Shown here: piece after piece, positions 54,876-64,000 of the stretch | Layout: the number at the start of each line of letters is the position of its first letter | How positions within the stretch are numbered: position 1 is the stretch's first letter | Assembly (NCBI RefSeq): GCF_013408685.1 | Contig: NZ_JACBZY010000001.1 | Coordinates: 2,666,001 to 2,730,000, forward strand | Direction of reading: 5' to 3' | DNA: 64,000 nucleotides | From: Schumannella luteola | Lineage (GTDB): Bacteria; Actinomycetota; Actinomycetes; Actinomycetales; Microbacteriaceae | Translations under genes and position numbers: made by a program | Notes under the pieces: generated by a model | Databases searched by the model: none | Seen by the model: only the letters and a program-made list of their open reading frames with translations | What the model was told of the DNA's origin: nothing

Positions 54876-56162
54876 ATGTCCAGCCCTTGGACGGCGGCGC
54901 CCGCCGACACCCGCGCGACCCTGCGCGTGGCGCATGACCGCGTCGTCGGCGACCGTGTCGAGAGCCCCGGCATCCGGCTGCTCGTCGAGGAGTCGTGGCG
55001 CCGCTCGCTCGCGCACGAGATCGACCCCGATAAGGCCGTCGCGCGGCTGCCGCTCGGGGATTCCGACCTGCGCGACTACCGCGAGCAGCATCCGCTGCGC
55101 CACGCGCTGCCGACCCTGCACCGCCTGCTGATCCGGCACACCTTCGACGCCGGTCTCATCATCGCGATCGGCGACGAAGCCGGCCGGCTGCTCTGGATCG
55201 ACGGCGATCGCGAGCTGCGCCGCCGCGCCGAAGGGATGCTGTTCGTCGAGGGCGCCGACTGGTCGGAGTCGGTGGTCGGCACGAGCGCGCCGGGCACGGC
55301 GCTGCAGCTCGACCACGGCATCCAGATCTCCGGCCCCGAGCACTTCACCCGCCTCGTTCATCCCTGGAGCTGCACGGCCGTCCCCGTGCACGACCCCGCG
55401 ACCGGCGCCGTGCTCGGCGTCATCGACATCACCGGGGGCGACGAGGCCGTCGCACCCGCGACCCTTCCGCTGATGGAGGCAGCCGTCGCCGCCGTCGAGG
55501 CCGAGCTGCGCCTGCAGCGTCTCGACGACGCGGTGGCTCCGCGCCGACGTTCGAGCTCGCCGACGAGCACGCGACCCGCGACCCCCGAGCTGCACGTGCT
55601 CGGGCGCGACGACGGCGAGCTCGCCTGGGGCATCGATCGGCACGAGCTCAGCCTGCGCCACGCCGAGATGCTGACCCTGCTCGCCTGGCATCGCGGCGGG
55701 CTGACGGCCGAGCGGCTCGCCGAGCTGCTCTACGGCCGTGACGACGCGCTCGTCACGCTGCGGGCCGAGATGGTGCGGCTGCGCAAGGCACTGCCCGAGC
55801 GCTTCGCCCCGCTGTCGAAGCCGTACCGTCTGCCCGAGCCGGTCGAGCTGGATGCGCAGCGTCTGCTCGGCTTCCTCGAACGCGGCGCCCACAAGGTCGC
55901 CCTCGGCGCCTATCGGGGGCCCCTGCTGCCGCGCTCCACCGCGCCCGGCATCGTCGAGATCCGCACCGAGCTCGCGGCCGTGCTGCGCGAGACGCTGATG
56001 TCCGACGCCGCCGTCGACACTCTGCTCGACTACGCCCGCACCGACGACGCCGCCTGGGACGTCGAGGTGTGGCAGCAGGTGCTGCGGATGCTGCCGGCCC
56101 GGTCACCGAAGCGCGCCGGCGTGGTCACGCGCATCGAGCGCATCCAGGCCGAGCTCGGCTGA
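54876..56162 (+). CDS. GAF-domain regulator, probable activator of the aldehyde dehydrogenase
   Basis: About 428 residues. The first ~220 residues resemble the GAF sensor region of acetoin-catabolism activators ([53 protein letters not shown]); the sigma54 domain is absent. The C-terminal part ([40 protein letters not shown]) looks like a winged-helix/transcriptional domain. It lies directly before the aldehyde dehydrogenase. ATG 54876 has GGAG five bases upstream; ATG 54858 is an in-frame alternative. Confidence 0.85.
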   Translation: MSSPWTAAPADTRATLRVAHDRVVGDRVESPGIRLLVEESWRRSLAHEIDPDKAVARLPLGDSDLRDYREQHPLRHALPTLHRLLIRHTFDAGLIIAIGDEAGRLLWIDGDRELRRRAEGMLFVEGADWSESVVGTSAPGTALQLDHGIQISGPEHFTRLVHPWSCTAVPVHDPATGAVLGVIDITGGDEAVAPATLPLMEAAVAAVEAELRLQRLDDAVAPRRRSSSPTSTRPATPELHVLGRDDGELAWGIDRHELSLRHAEMLTLLAWHRGGLTAERLAELLYGRDDALVTLRAEMVRLRKALPERFAPLSKPYRLPEPVELDAQRLLGFLERGAHKVALGAYRGPLLPRSTAPGIVEIRTELAAVLRETLMSDAAVDTLLDYARTDDAAWDVEVWQQVLRMLPARSPKRAGVVTRIERIQAELG

Positions 56163-56302
56163 CCGGCGCCCGGAGATCCGCGCCGGTCTGCGCGATGCGG
56201 CGCCGCCGTCGCCACCCGCGCAACTCTCTGCAACCTCCGCCGTCCTACCGTGGGCGCACCGGGCCACCCCGCCCGCACCCGACGATGGAGTTGGAGACAG
56301 AG

Positions 56303-57826
<1,524 letters not shown>

Positions 57827-57836
57827 GCTCATCCCT

Positions 57837-57873
57837 GAGCCGGGGCGCGCTCGAGACCGACGTCCCCCGGCTC
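57837..57873 (+). terminator. Weak hairpin after the aldehyde dehydrogenase
   Basis: Nine-bp stem GAGCCGGGG with CCCCGGCTC, 19-base loop, 10 bases after the stop. Could attenuate transcription before the DUF779 gene. Confidence 0.4.
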
Positions 57874-58036
57874 GGCCCCCACCGCGGTGACGGCCGCTCC
57901 CTCGCGCCGGTCACCGGGTCGGATGCGCGCCTGTCGGGTGGCGCGCATCCGACCGTCTCAGCTCGGCGGGCGGCGGGATGCCTGGATCCCCGTCGTCCGC
58001 CGAAGCACGCGCGTACCCTGTGCCCAGGAGGCCACC

Positions 58037-58453
58037 ATGCCCGCACTTCTCGATTCCACCGTCGCGATCGAAGGAGAGACCGTCTCCCGCGTCGCGCTCA
58101 CCGACACCTCCGTCGAGCTGCTGCGTCGGCTCTGGGAGATCCACGGTCCGCTGATGTTCCACCAGTCGGGCGGATGCTGCGACGGCAGCTCGCCGATGTG
58201 CTTCCCGGCCGGCGACTTCATGACCGGGCCCGCCGACGTGCTGCTCGGCGTCTTCGACATCGCGCCCGACGGCGGGGAGCCGCAGACGATCGAGTTCTGG
58301 ATGTCGCAGGAGCAGTTCGCCTACTGGAGCCACACCCATCTCACGGTCGACGTCGTGAAGGGGCGCGGCTCGGGGTTCTCGGTCGAGGCGCCCGAGGGCG
58401 TTCGCTTCCTGCTGCGCTCACGGCTGATGGACAGCGCGGAGCCGTTCGCCTGA
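58037..58453 (+). CDS. DUF779 domain protein
   Basis: 138 residues with DUF779 hallmarks FHQSGGCCDGSSPMCFPAGDF near residue 42 and VDVVKGRGSGFSVEAPEGVRFLLRSRL. The four clustered Cys/His suggest metal or cofactor binding. The family is found beside acetaldehyde dehydrogenase genes, as here, and is suspected to assist that pathway. ATG with CAGGAGG upstream; TACCCT at 58014 is a possible -10 box. Confidence 0.92.
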   Translation: MPALLDSTVAIEGETVSRVALTDTSVELLRRLWEIHGPLMFHQSGGCCDGSSPMCFPAGDFMTGPADVLLGVFDIAPDGGEPQTIEFWMSQEQFAYWSHTHLTVDVVKGRGSGFSVEAPEGVRFLLRSRLMDSAEPFA

Positions 58454-58546
58454 GCTGAGGGCTCGGCGCGATCGCCGGAATCGCCTGCGCGGCGCCCACA
58501 CCACGCCCGCGCTCGCGTCGATGCGGGGAGTGTCGCCGGTGCGCGG

Positions 58547-58552
58547 CAGAAT
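58547..58552 (+). promoter_or_regulatory. Leaderless -10 box (CAGAAT) for the polymerase gene
   Basis: CAGAAT, six bases, then GTG 58559, identical in form to the recO promoter. Confidence 0.45.
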
Positions 58553-58558
58553 CGAGTC

Positions 58559-60217
58559 GTGCCCGTCGTGCTGGATCGCGAAGGCGACCGGGTGGTCGTC
58601 CGCGATCTCGACGATGCCGGGTCGGAGACCGCGCGCACGGATGTCGTCGTCGACGACTTCCCGGCCTACGCCGCCGAGCGCGAGGCGGCCGAGCATCCGC
58701 GCTGGATCTGGTCGGACACGACCGAGTGGTATCCGCGTCTGCTGCTCGCCGGCGTGCGCCTCGAACGCGCCGCCGACCTCCGTCTCTGCCGGCGGATCCT
58801 GCGCGGCGCCGCGGCGACCGCGGGGACGCCGCTCACGACGCGTCCACGCGACGGCTGGGATGCCGCGCCGTCAGCGCCGGTGCACGACGTCGGGGCGGCG
58901 CTGTTCGACCTGACGGAGCGCGTCGAACGGGATTCCGCGCTCGAGGAGCACCTGCGGCAGGCGGAGGCGGTCGCCCTCAGCAGCGAGCCGGGCGTGCTCG
59001 CGCTGCTGCTCGCGGCGGAGAGCGTCGGCGCGCTCACCGCCGCCGAGATGTCGCACGCGGGCCTGCCGTGGAGCGCGGCTCGCCACGACGAGATCCTGAC
59101 CGAGCTGCTGGGTGCGCGGCCCGTGGCCGGCCGTCCCGCTCGCATGGAGGCCCTCGTCGTGCGCCTGCGTCAGCTGCTCGACGCGCCCGACCTCGATCCC
59201 GATTCCCCGGAGCGTCTGCTGCGGGCGCTGCAGAACGCGGGGCTGCCCGCACGCTCGACGCGCTCCTGGGAGCTGAAGGAGCTCCAGCATCCGGTCATCG
59301 CCCCGCTGCTGGAGTACAAGAAGCTCGCGCGGGTTCTCACCGCCAACGGCTGGAACTGGGTCGACAGCTGGGTGCACGACGGGCGCTTCCGTCCGGTGTA
59401 CGTGGTCGGCGGCGTCGTGACAGGACGCTGGGCCTCCGACGGCGGGGGAGCGCTGCAGCTGCCCCATCAGGTGCGTGGAGCCGTCGTCGCCGACCCGGGC
59501 TGGAAGCTCGTGGTCGCCGACGCCGCCCAGCTCGAGCCGCGCGTGCTCGCGGCGATGTCCGGCGATGCCGCGATGGCCCGCGCGGGTCGCGCCCACGACC
59601 TCTACGAGGGCATCGTGCAGAGCGGCGCCGTCGCCGACCGCAACGAGGCCAAGTACGGCATGCTCGGCGCGATCTACGGCGGCACGACCGGAGTGAGCGG
59701 CCGCGTGCTGCCGCGGATGCGCCGCGCCTTCCCCGACGCGATGCACCTCGTCGAGGAGGCGGCACGGGCCGGAGAGCGCGGCGAGCGGGTGCGCACCTGG
59801 CTGGGCCGCACCTCGCCGTCCCGCGGCGGCGAGGGCTACGACGAGACCCTGAGCCCCGAGGCCCGCGACCGCGCGCGCTCCGATGCCCGCTCCTGGGGCC
59901 GCTTCACCCGCAACTTCGTCGTGCAGGGCACCGCCGCCGAATGGGCGATGTGCTGGATGGGGTCGCTGCGTCGTCGGCTCTGGGATCTCGGCGAGGGCGA
60001 GCCCGGTGCCGCACGGCATCCCTTCGCGCGCCGACCTCACCTGGCGTTCTTCCTGCATGACGAGGTCATGGTGCACACGCCGGCCGAGTTCGCCGACCAG
60101 GTCGAGCACGAGGTGCGCGCCGCCGCAGCCGACGCCGGGCGCATGCTGTTTCCCTCCGCGCCGGTGGAGTTCGCCCTCACCGTGGCGCAGGTCGACAGCT
60201 ACGACCGCGCGAAGTAG
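58559..60217 (+). CDS. Bifunctional 3'-5' exonuclease/DNA polymerase, family A
   Basis: 552 residues, the actinobacterial short family-A polymerase. Exonuclease-like N-terminal half degenerate; polymerase motif A VVADAAQLEPRVLAAMSG near 319, motif B RNEAKYGMLGAIYGGT near 361, motif C HDEVMVHTP near 500. Its role beside PolI is unknown; the N-terminus lacks a clear DEDD set, so the exonuclease may be inactive. Confidence 0.9.
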   Translation: MPVVLDREGDRVVVRDLDDAGSETARTDVVVDDFPAYAAEREAAEHPRWIWSDTTEWYPRLLLAGVRLERAADLRLCRRILRGAAATAGTPLTTRPRDGWDAAPSAPVHDVGAALFDLTERVERDSALEEHLRQAEAVALSSEPGVLALLLAAESVGALTAAEMSHAGLPWSAARHDEILTELLGARPVAGRPARMEALVVRLRQLLDAPDLDPDSPERLLRALQNAGLPARSTRSWELKELQHPVIAPLLEYKKLARVLTANGWNWVDSWVHDGRFRPVYVVGGVVTGRWASDGGGALQLPHQVRGAVVADPGWKLVVADAAQLEPRVLAAMSGDAAMARAGRAHDLYEGIVQSGAVADRNEAKYGMLGAIYGGTTGVSGRVLPRMRRAFPDAMHLVEEAARAGERGERVRTWLGRTSPSRGGEGYDETLSPEARDRARSDARSWGRFTRNFVVQGTAAEWAMCWMGSLRRRLWDLGEGEPGAARHPFARRPHLAFFLHDEVMVHTPAEFADQVEHEVRAAAADAGRMLFPSAPVEFALTVAQVDSYDRAK

Positions 60218-60225
60218 CGCTGACG

Positions 60226-60268
60226 CCGACAGCCCCGGTGCGCCGATGCGGCGGGCCGGGGCTGTCGG
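60226..60268. terminator. Bidirectional terminator between convergent genes
   Basis: Perfect 13-bp stem CCGACAGCCCCGG with CCGGGGCTGTCGG, 17-base loop, between the polymerase gene and the minus-strand Ig-like gene. Confidence 0.8.
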
Positions 60269-60290
60269 ACTGCAGGATGCGGCGGTGGCC

Positions 60291-60917
60291 TCAGCCGAGC
60301 GACTTGGCGGCGGCGGCGAGTCCCTTGCTGAGCGCGCGCAGTGCGGCGGCCACCTCGGGACGCTCGCTCGACGCGGTGTCGGTCGAGGTCGACGACGCCG
60401 TGGGGCCCGTCTCAGCGACCGGAGTCTCAGCAGCGGGCGCCTCGGTGGTCGCCGGCGTCGACGTGGTCGCCGGCACGCTCGGACGGGCGGGCGCCGCGTT
60501 CGTCACGGGCGCGGCCGGAGCAGGCGCCGGCGGGGTGACGACGACGGGCGCGGAGACGGTCACCGTCACGTCGACCGGGTCGGAGGCGGAGGCGCCGTCG
60601 CTCACCAGGAAGGCGAAGTGGTCGCTGCCCGAGAAGCCGGCCTGCGGCGTGTAGGTGGCTGTGCTGCCGGAGATGCTCACCTGGCCATAGCTGGCGAACA
60701 GGGAGAGCCGGTACTGCAGGGCCGCGCCGGTCGGGCTGGTTCCGCGCAGCGGGATGCTGGTGCTCGTGCCGGCGGCCGTCGAGGCCGAGCTGGGCAGAGC
60801 GACGGGCGTCGAGGCGTCGGCGGTCGAGGCGAGTGCCGGACCGGCGATCGCGAGAGCGGCGCCGAGGACGAGGGCGCCCGGAAGGGCGCGCAGGCGGGGA
60901 CGGAGGAAAGCGGCCAT
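60291..60917 (-). CDS. Secreted Ig/cadherin-like domain protein
   Basis: 208 residues: signal peptide (MAAFLRPRLRALPGALVLGAALAIAGPALA), one cadherin/Ig-like repeat (TSTSIPLRGTSPTGAALQYR, ATYTPQAGFSGSDHFAFLVSDG, DPVDVTVTVSAP) and a long Pro/Ala/Thr tail ending without a sortase motif. The start ATG 60917 is chosen for the signal peptide; ATG 61007 would overlap a likely promoter. No enzymatic motif. Confidence 0.78.
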   Translation of the reverse strand: MAAFLRPRLRALPGALVLGAALAIAGPALASTADASTPVALPSSASTAAGTSTSIPLRGTSPTGAALQYRLSLFASYGQVSISGSTATYTPQAGFSGSDHFAFLVSDGASASDPVDVTVTVSAPVVVTPPAPAPAAPVTNAAPARPSVPATTSTPATTEAPAAETPVAETGPTASSTSTDTASSERPEVAAALRALSKGLAAAAKSLG

Positions 60918-61005
60918 CGGGGGAGACCATTCGGGTAGGCGCAGCAGGGGGACTGCGAGGGGTGGCGTCGATGCGGGGACATGTCGGCCGTTTGGGGGAC
61001 AGCTC

Positions 61006-61011
61006 ATAGTA
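61006..61011 (-). promoter_or_regulatory. Candidate -10 box (TACTAT) for the Ig-like gene
   Basis: TACTAT on the minus strand, about 90 bases before ATG 60917. The 60918-61251 divergent gap holds this and the DUF3145 promoter; nothing else is seen. Confidence 0.35.
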
Positions 61012-61150
61012 GAGCGATCCGCGGGTACGGCGCTAGAGCCACGCGGGGCGGGATCCCGGGCGCCGCTCCACAGGGCGCGCCCGCTCAGCGGCACCACGAC
61101 GCGACCGCGGATGGCCCGCTCGCCGTCATCCGGATCGCCGAATCACCTGC

Positions 61151-61180
61151 TTGTCATCCCGCACTCTGGTCAGGCATAAT
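61151..61180 (+). promoter_or_regulatory. Sigma70-type promoter for the DUF3145 gene
   Basis: TTGTCA at 61151-61156 and CATAAT at 61175-61180 with an 18-bp spacer; the best -35/-10 pair in the window. Confidence 0.6.
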
Positions 61181-61251
61181 CGCGCTAGCGGACACGCTGT
61201 TCTCTGCTCACAGGTCGATGGGGAAGTCGCACCTGACGATCGGAGAAGAAA

Positions 61252-61755
61252 GTGGTCGCAACACCGTCGCGCGGAGTGGTCTACGTCCACTCCGCTCCTC
61301 GCGCGCTCTGCCCCCATGTCGAATGGGCGGCCGGTCGCGCTCTCGGGCATGCCGTCACCGTCGAGTGGCGTGAGCAGCCCGTTCTCCGTGGCGCCCAGCG
61401 CGCCGAGTTCTCCTGGCAGGGCCCGCGTGGCACCGGCGCCGTCATCGCCTCGGCCCTGCGCGGCTGGGAGCACCTCCGCTACGAGGTGACCGAGGATGCC
61501 GGTCTCGGCGGCGACGGCGGGCGCTGGATGCACACGCCCGACCTCGGCGTGTTCTATGCGCAGACCGACACCGCCGGCAACATGGTCATCTCCGAAGACC
61601 GTCTGCGCTCGGCGATGGAGACCGCCGGCTCCAATGCGCTCGAGCTGCACCGCGAGCTGCGGCTGGCCCTCGGCCAGGCCTGGGACGACGAGCTCGAGCC
61701 CTTCCGCACCGCATCCGACGACTCCTCGGTCGTCTGGCTGCACAAGGTGGGCTGA
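61252..61755 (+). CDS. DUF3145 family protein
   Basis: 167 residues, the full family length. Conserved actinobacterial protein of unknown function; recognisable are GVVYVHSAPRALCPHVEWA and GWEHLRYEVTEDAG, EDRLRSAMETAGSNALELHRELRLALGQAWDDELEPFR. GTG start with CGGAGAAGAAA upstream. Convergent with the fab cluster, as often in Microbacteriaceae. Confidence 0.92.
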   Translation: MVATPSRGVVYVHSAPRALCPHVEWAAGRALGHAVTVEWREQPVLRGAQRAEFSWQGPRGTGAVIASALRGWEHLRYEVTEDAGLGGDGGRWMHTPDLGVFYAQTDTAGNMVISEDRLRSAMETAGSNALELHRELRLALGQAWDDELEPFRTASDDSSVVWLHKVG

Positions 61756-61758
61756 CGC

Positions 61759-61872
61759 GTGAGCCGCATCCTCTCCCGTCTGCGTCGGCGACGCAGCACC
61801 GTCGGCCGCGTCTGGCTCGCTCGACGCGAGCAGCACCGCGCCGAGTTCGGACGGTCGCGCGTGGGCGTCTGA
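61759..61872 (+). CDS. Possible 37-residue Arg-rich protein
   Basis: GTG at 61759, three bases after the DUF3145 stop, to TGA 61872; reads SRILSRLRRRRSTVGRVW at its start and is strongly basic throughout. Close spacing favours translation, but size and composition leave it uncertain. Confidence 0.4.
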   Translation: MSRILSRLRRRRSTVGRVWLARREQHRAEFGRSRVGV

Positions 61873-61914
61873 TCCCGCATCCTCAGGTTCCTCGGCGTCG
61901 TGACGCCGAGACGA

Positions 61915-61946
61915 GACGAGCCCCTGCCGGTAGGCGGGGGCTCGTC
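61915..61946. terminator. Bidirectional terminator, DUF3145 and fabF
   Basis: 14-bp stem GACGAGCCCCTGCC with GGCGGGGGCTCGTC (one mismatch) and a GGTA loop between the convergent genes. Confidence 0.8.
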
Positions 61947-61986
61947 GTCTGTCCGGGCTCGTGACCCGGACGTCTCGTGCGGGGAC

Positions 61987-63222
61987 TCAGACGCTGCGGA
62001 AGGCCGCCACCGCGTTGTGTCCGCCGAAGCCGAAGGAGTTCGAGATCGCGAGCTGGTCGCCGGCGCCCAGGTCGAGCGGGCTGCCGCTGATCGTCAGCGG
62101 GATCTCGGGGTCCTGCTCCGAGAGGTTGATCGTCGGCGGCGCCTGGCGGCTCTGGATCGCGAGGATCGTGAAGATCGCCTCGAGGGCGCCGGTGCCGCCG
62201 AGCAGGTGACCGGTGGCGCCCTTCGTCGCCGAGACCGGGATGCCGTCGACGCGGTCGCCGAACGCGACCTTGAGCGCCGCGTACTCGGCGATGTCGCCGA
62301 CCGGGGTGCTCGTGGCGTGCGCGTTGATGTGGGTGACGTCGTCGGGAGAGGCGCCCGCTGCCGCGAGGGCCAGAGCGACGGCGCGCGAGGCACCGCGACC
62401 CTCGGGGTCGTTAGCGGTGATGTGGTACGAGTCGGCGGTCACGCCGCCGCCCGCGAGCTCGGCGTAGATCTTGGCGCCGCGCGCCTTGGCGTGCTCCTCG
62501 GTCTCGAGCACCAGGCTGGCCGCACCCTCGCCCATGACGAAGCCGTCGCGGTCGACGCTGTAGGGGCGCGATGCGGTCTCGGGGGAGTCGTTGCGCTTCG
62601 ACAGCGCCTGCATCGAGGCGAAGGACGCCATCGTGATCGGGTGGATGGCCGACTCCGAGCCGCCCGCGATGATGACGTCGGCGAGTCCCGCCTGCAGGTG
62701 CTCGTAGGCGTTGACGAGCGACTCGGTGCTGGAGGCGCAGGCGGAGGCGACGGTGCGCGCGAACGCGCGGGCCTCGAAGCGCATCGAGACGGCGGCCGAG
62801 GCGGCGTTCGGCATGAGCATGGGGACGGTCATCGGCAGGACCCGGCGCGGGCCCTTCTCGCGCAGCACGTCCCAGGCGTCCAGCAGCGACCAGAGGCCGC
62901 CGATGCCGGTCGCGTAGTCCACGCCGAGACGCTCGGGCTCGACGTCGGGCGAGCCCGCATCCTCCCAGGCCTCGCGCGAGGCGATGACGGCGAACTGGCT
63001 CACCGGGTCGAGGCGCTTGGTCTCGACGCGCTCCATGACCTCGGTGGGGCGCACCTTGGCCTCGGCCGCGAACTTCACCGGCAGCTCGTACTTCTCGACC
63101 CACTCGTGCGGCAGCGTGCGCGCACCCGATTCCCCGGCGTTGAGGGCCTTCCAGGTGTCGGCGACGTTGCCGCCGAGGGGCGAGGACGCCCCGATGCCGG
63201 TGATGACGATCTTCTTGGTCAT
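61987..63222 (-). CDS. fabF: 3-oxoacyl-ACP synthase II
   Basis: 411 residues. Chain-elongating condensing enzyme of type II fatty acid synthesis. Catalytic Cys in TVASACASSTESLVNAYEHL near 167, first His in THINAHATSTPVGD near 306 and second His in ATKGATGHLLGGTGALEA near 340, with GGHNAVAAF at the end. Start ATG 63222 is fixed by AGGAG seven bases upstream; GTG 63228 would overlap that site. Third gene of fabH-acpP-fabF. Confidence 0.97.
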   Translation of the reverse strand: MTKKIVITGIGASSPLGGNVADTWKALNAGESGARTLPHEWVEKYELPVKFAAEAKVRPTEVMERVETKRLDPVSQFAVIASREAWEDAGSPDVEPERLGVDYATGIGGLWSLLDAWDVLREKGPRRVLPMTVPMLMPNAASAAVSMRFEARAFARTVASACASSTESLVNAYEHLQAGLADVIIAGGSESAIHPITMASFASMQALSKRNDSPETASRPYSVDRDGFVMGEGAASLVLETEEHAKARGAKIYAELAGGGVTADSYHITANDPEGRGASRAVALALAAAGASPDDVTHINAHATSTPVGDIAEYAALKVAFGDRVDGIPVSATKGATGHLLGGTGALEAIFTILAIQSRQAPPTINLSEQDPEIPLTISGSPLDLGAGDQLAISNSFGFGGHNAVAAFRSV

Positions 63223-63268
63223 TCTCACTCTCCTAGGCAGCCGACCGGATGGCTTCTGGCCGCGGTCG

Positions 63269-63302
63269 GAAAAGGCGGGGGCCCCGAGCGGCGCCCCCGC
63301 CT
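63269..63302 (-). terminator. Intrinsic terminator after acpP
   Basis: On the minus strand a 10-bp GC stem AGGCGGGGGC/GCCCCCGCCT is followed by TTTT, a classical intrinsic terminator between acpP and fabF. Partial termination would make acpP mRNA more abundant than fabF. Confidence 0.7.
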
Positions 63303-63324
63303 CCGTGATGTCGTCGCGCGGCGG

Positions 63325-63573
63325 TCAGGCCTGCGCGTTGACGATGTAGGTGACGGCGTCGCCGACGGTCTTGAGGTTCTTGACCTCTTCGTCGGGGATC
63401 TTCACGTCGAACTTCTCCTCGGCGTTGACCACGATGGTCATCATCGAGATCGAGTCGATGTCGAGGTCGTCGGTAAACGACTTGTCCAGCTCGACCGTGT
63501 CAGTCGCGATGCCGGTCTCGTCGTTGATGAGCTCGGCCAGGCCGGCCAGAACCTCGTCGTTGGACAGTGCCAT
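63325..63573 (-). CDS. acpP: Acyl carrier protein
   Basis: 82 residues, acidic. The phosphopantetheine serine lies in DDLDIDSISMMTIV near residue 40; helix II EEKFDVKIPDEEVKNL and VGDAVTYIV are typical. Carries the growing acyl chain. ATG with CTAGGAG upstream. Confidence 0.97.
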   Translation of the reverse strand: MALSNDEVLAGLAELINDETGIATDTVELDKSFTDDLDIDSISMMTIVVNAEEKFDVKIPDEEVKNLKTVGDAVTYIVNAQA

Positions 63574-63613
63574 TACGTATCTCCTAGGGGGTGTCGATTG
63601 ACCAGGGGCAAGC

Positions 63614-64000
63614 TTAGGGGAGCCGCACGACCTGGGCCCCGAAGACCAGGCCGGCGCCGAAACCGATCTGCAGGGAGAGGCCGCCGCTGAGTTCGGGCTG
63701 CTCCTCCAGGAGACGGTGGGTGGCGAGGGGGATCGAGGCCGCCGACGTGTTGCCGGTGGTGGCGATGTCGCGGCCGATCGCGACGTGCTCGGGCAGCTTC
63801 AGCTGCTTGGCGAGCTCGTCGATGATGCGCATGTTGGCCTGGTGCGGCACGAAGGCGACGAGCTCGTCGGCGGTGACGCCGGCGGCTTCGAGCGCCTGCT
63901 GCGCGACTTTGGCCATCTCCCAGACGGCCCAGCGGAAGACGGTCTGGCCGTCCTGACGCATGTAGGGCCACTCCGAGTCGCCGTCGAGGAACTGCTCGAA
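63614..64000 (-). CDS. fabH: 3-oxoacyl-ACP synthase III, 5' part outside the window
   Basis: About the last 128 residues are visible; the frame stays open to base 64000. Active-site His in FVPHQANMRIIDELAKQL and Asn in TTGNTSAASIPLA are present; the catalytic Cys lies outside. FabH starts fatty acid synthesis from acyl-CoA and malonyl-ACP. Forty bases separate it from acpP. GLSLQIGFGAGLVFGAQVVRLP closes the protein as in the family. Confidence 0.95.
   Translation of the reverse strand, partial: FEQFLDGDSEWPYMRQDGQTVFRWAVWEMAKVAQQALEAAGVTADELVAFVPHQANMRIIDELAKQLKLPEHVAIGRDIATTGNTSAASIPLATHRLLEEQPELSGGLSLQIGFGAGLVFGAQVVRLP

Overview
The window looks like chromosomal DNA of a high-GC actinobacterium, most likely a member of the Microbacteriaceae. 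This rests on very high GC, GTG/ATG starts, many leaderless genes (a TAnnnT-type -10 hexamer 6-7 nt before the start codon), a 2TM protein with a Gln/Tyr/Pro-rich tail, the DUF3145 gene, and the fabH-acpP-fabF order. No rRNA operon, CRISPR array, phage or transposase gene is visible. Genes at both edges are cut: a NERD-domain protein on the left and fabH on the right.

Layout. 1-8.2 kb: NERD protein, rpsO, small membrane protein, MDR oxidoreductase, thioredoxin, a NarL-type two-component pair, and an ABC/FtsX exporter pair. 8.2-15.6 kb: leuA behind a leader peptide with three consecutive Leu codons and a perfect 11-bp hairpin, a TRIC-type channel, RNase H, recO, a cis-prenyltransferase and a P-loop kinase-like protein. 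15.7-21.8 kb: an NAD de novo operon (Nudix repressor NrtR, nadA, nadB, nadC, cysteine desulfurase). 22-33.4 kb: LysR and divergent class-V aminotransferase, glyS, an AbiEi/DUF559-like protein, a DsbA-family protein, YbaK, dus, dgt, dnaG. 33.5-41.4 kb: a peptide/nickel-type ABC importer (SBP, two permeases, a double ATPase and an extra ATPase) and a lactonase-like propeller. 41.4-49.1 kb: tRNA-Asn, a second two-component pair with a palindromic operator shared with a SHOCT gene, a histidine-kinase relative lacking its phospho-acceptor His, def, a DMT transporter, a glycosyltransferase and a tRNA with CAT anticodon. 49.1-64 kb: SnoaL-like protein, HemK-like methyltransferase, lipoprotein, DUF1684 protein, a low-GC insert, LLM monooxygenase, GAF regulator plus aldehyde dehydrogenase plus DUF779, a family-A polymerase, an Ig-like secreted protein, DUF3145 and the fab cluster.

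The most unusual signals are two. First, a dispersed inverted-repeat element occurs at eleven loci between 8.2 and 45.7 kb. Its 15-bp arms (GTCGGAAACTCAGGC and its complement) are nearly invariant, the spacer sequence is not conserved, but the spacer length is quantised (45, 56 or 67 bp in the nine simple copies). It always lies 3' of at least one gene, never in a divergent intergenic region, and at two loci it is read as protein (NadB and the DUF559 protein). Second, a 1.6-kb, visibly lower-GC unit at 52.1-53.7 kb carries one gene, a P-loop ATPase, and is bounded by 21-bp direct repeats that duplicate and restore the 3' end of the DUF1684 gene, with no recombinase of its own. A third, weaker signal is the heptamer GGGGGAG, seen about 26 times on the + strand and not at all on the other, also inside minus-strand genes.
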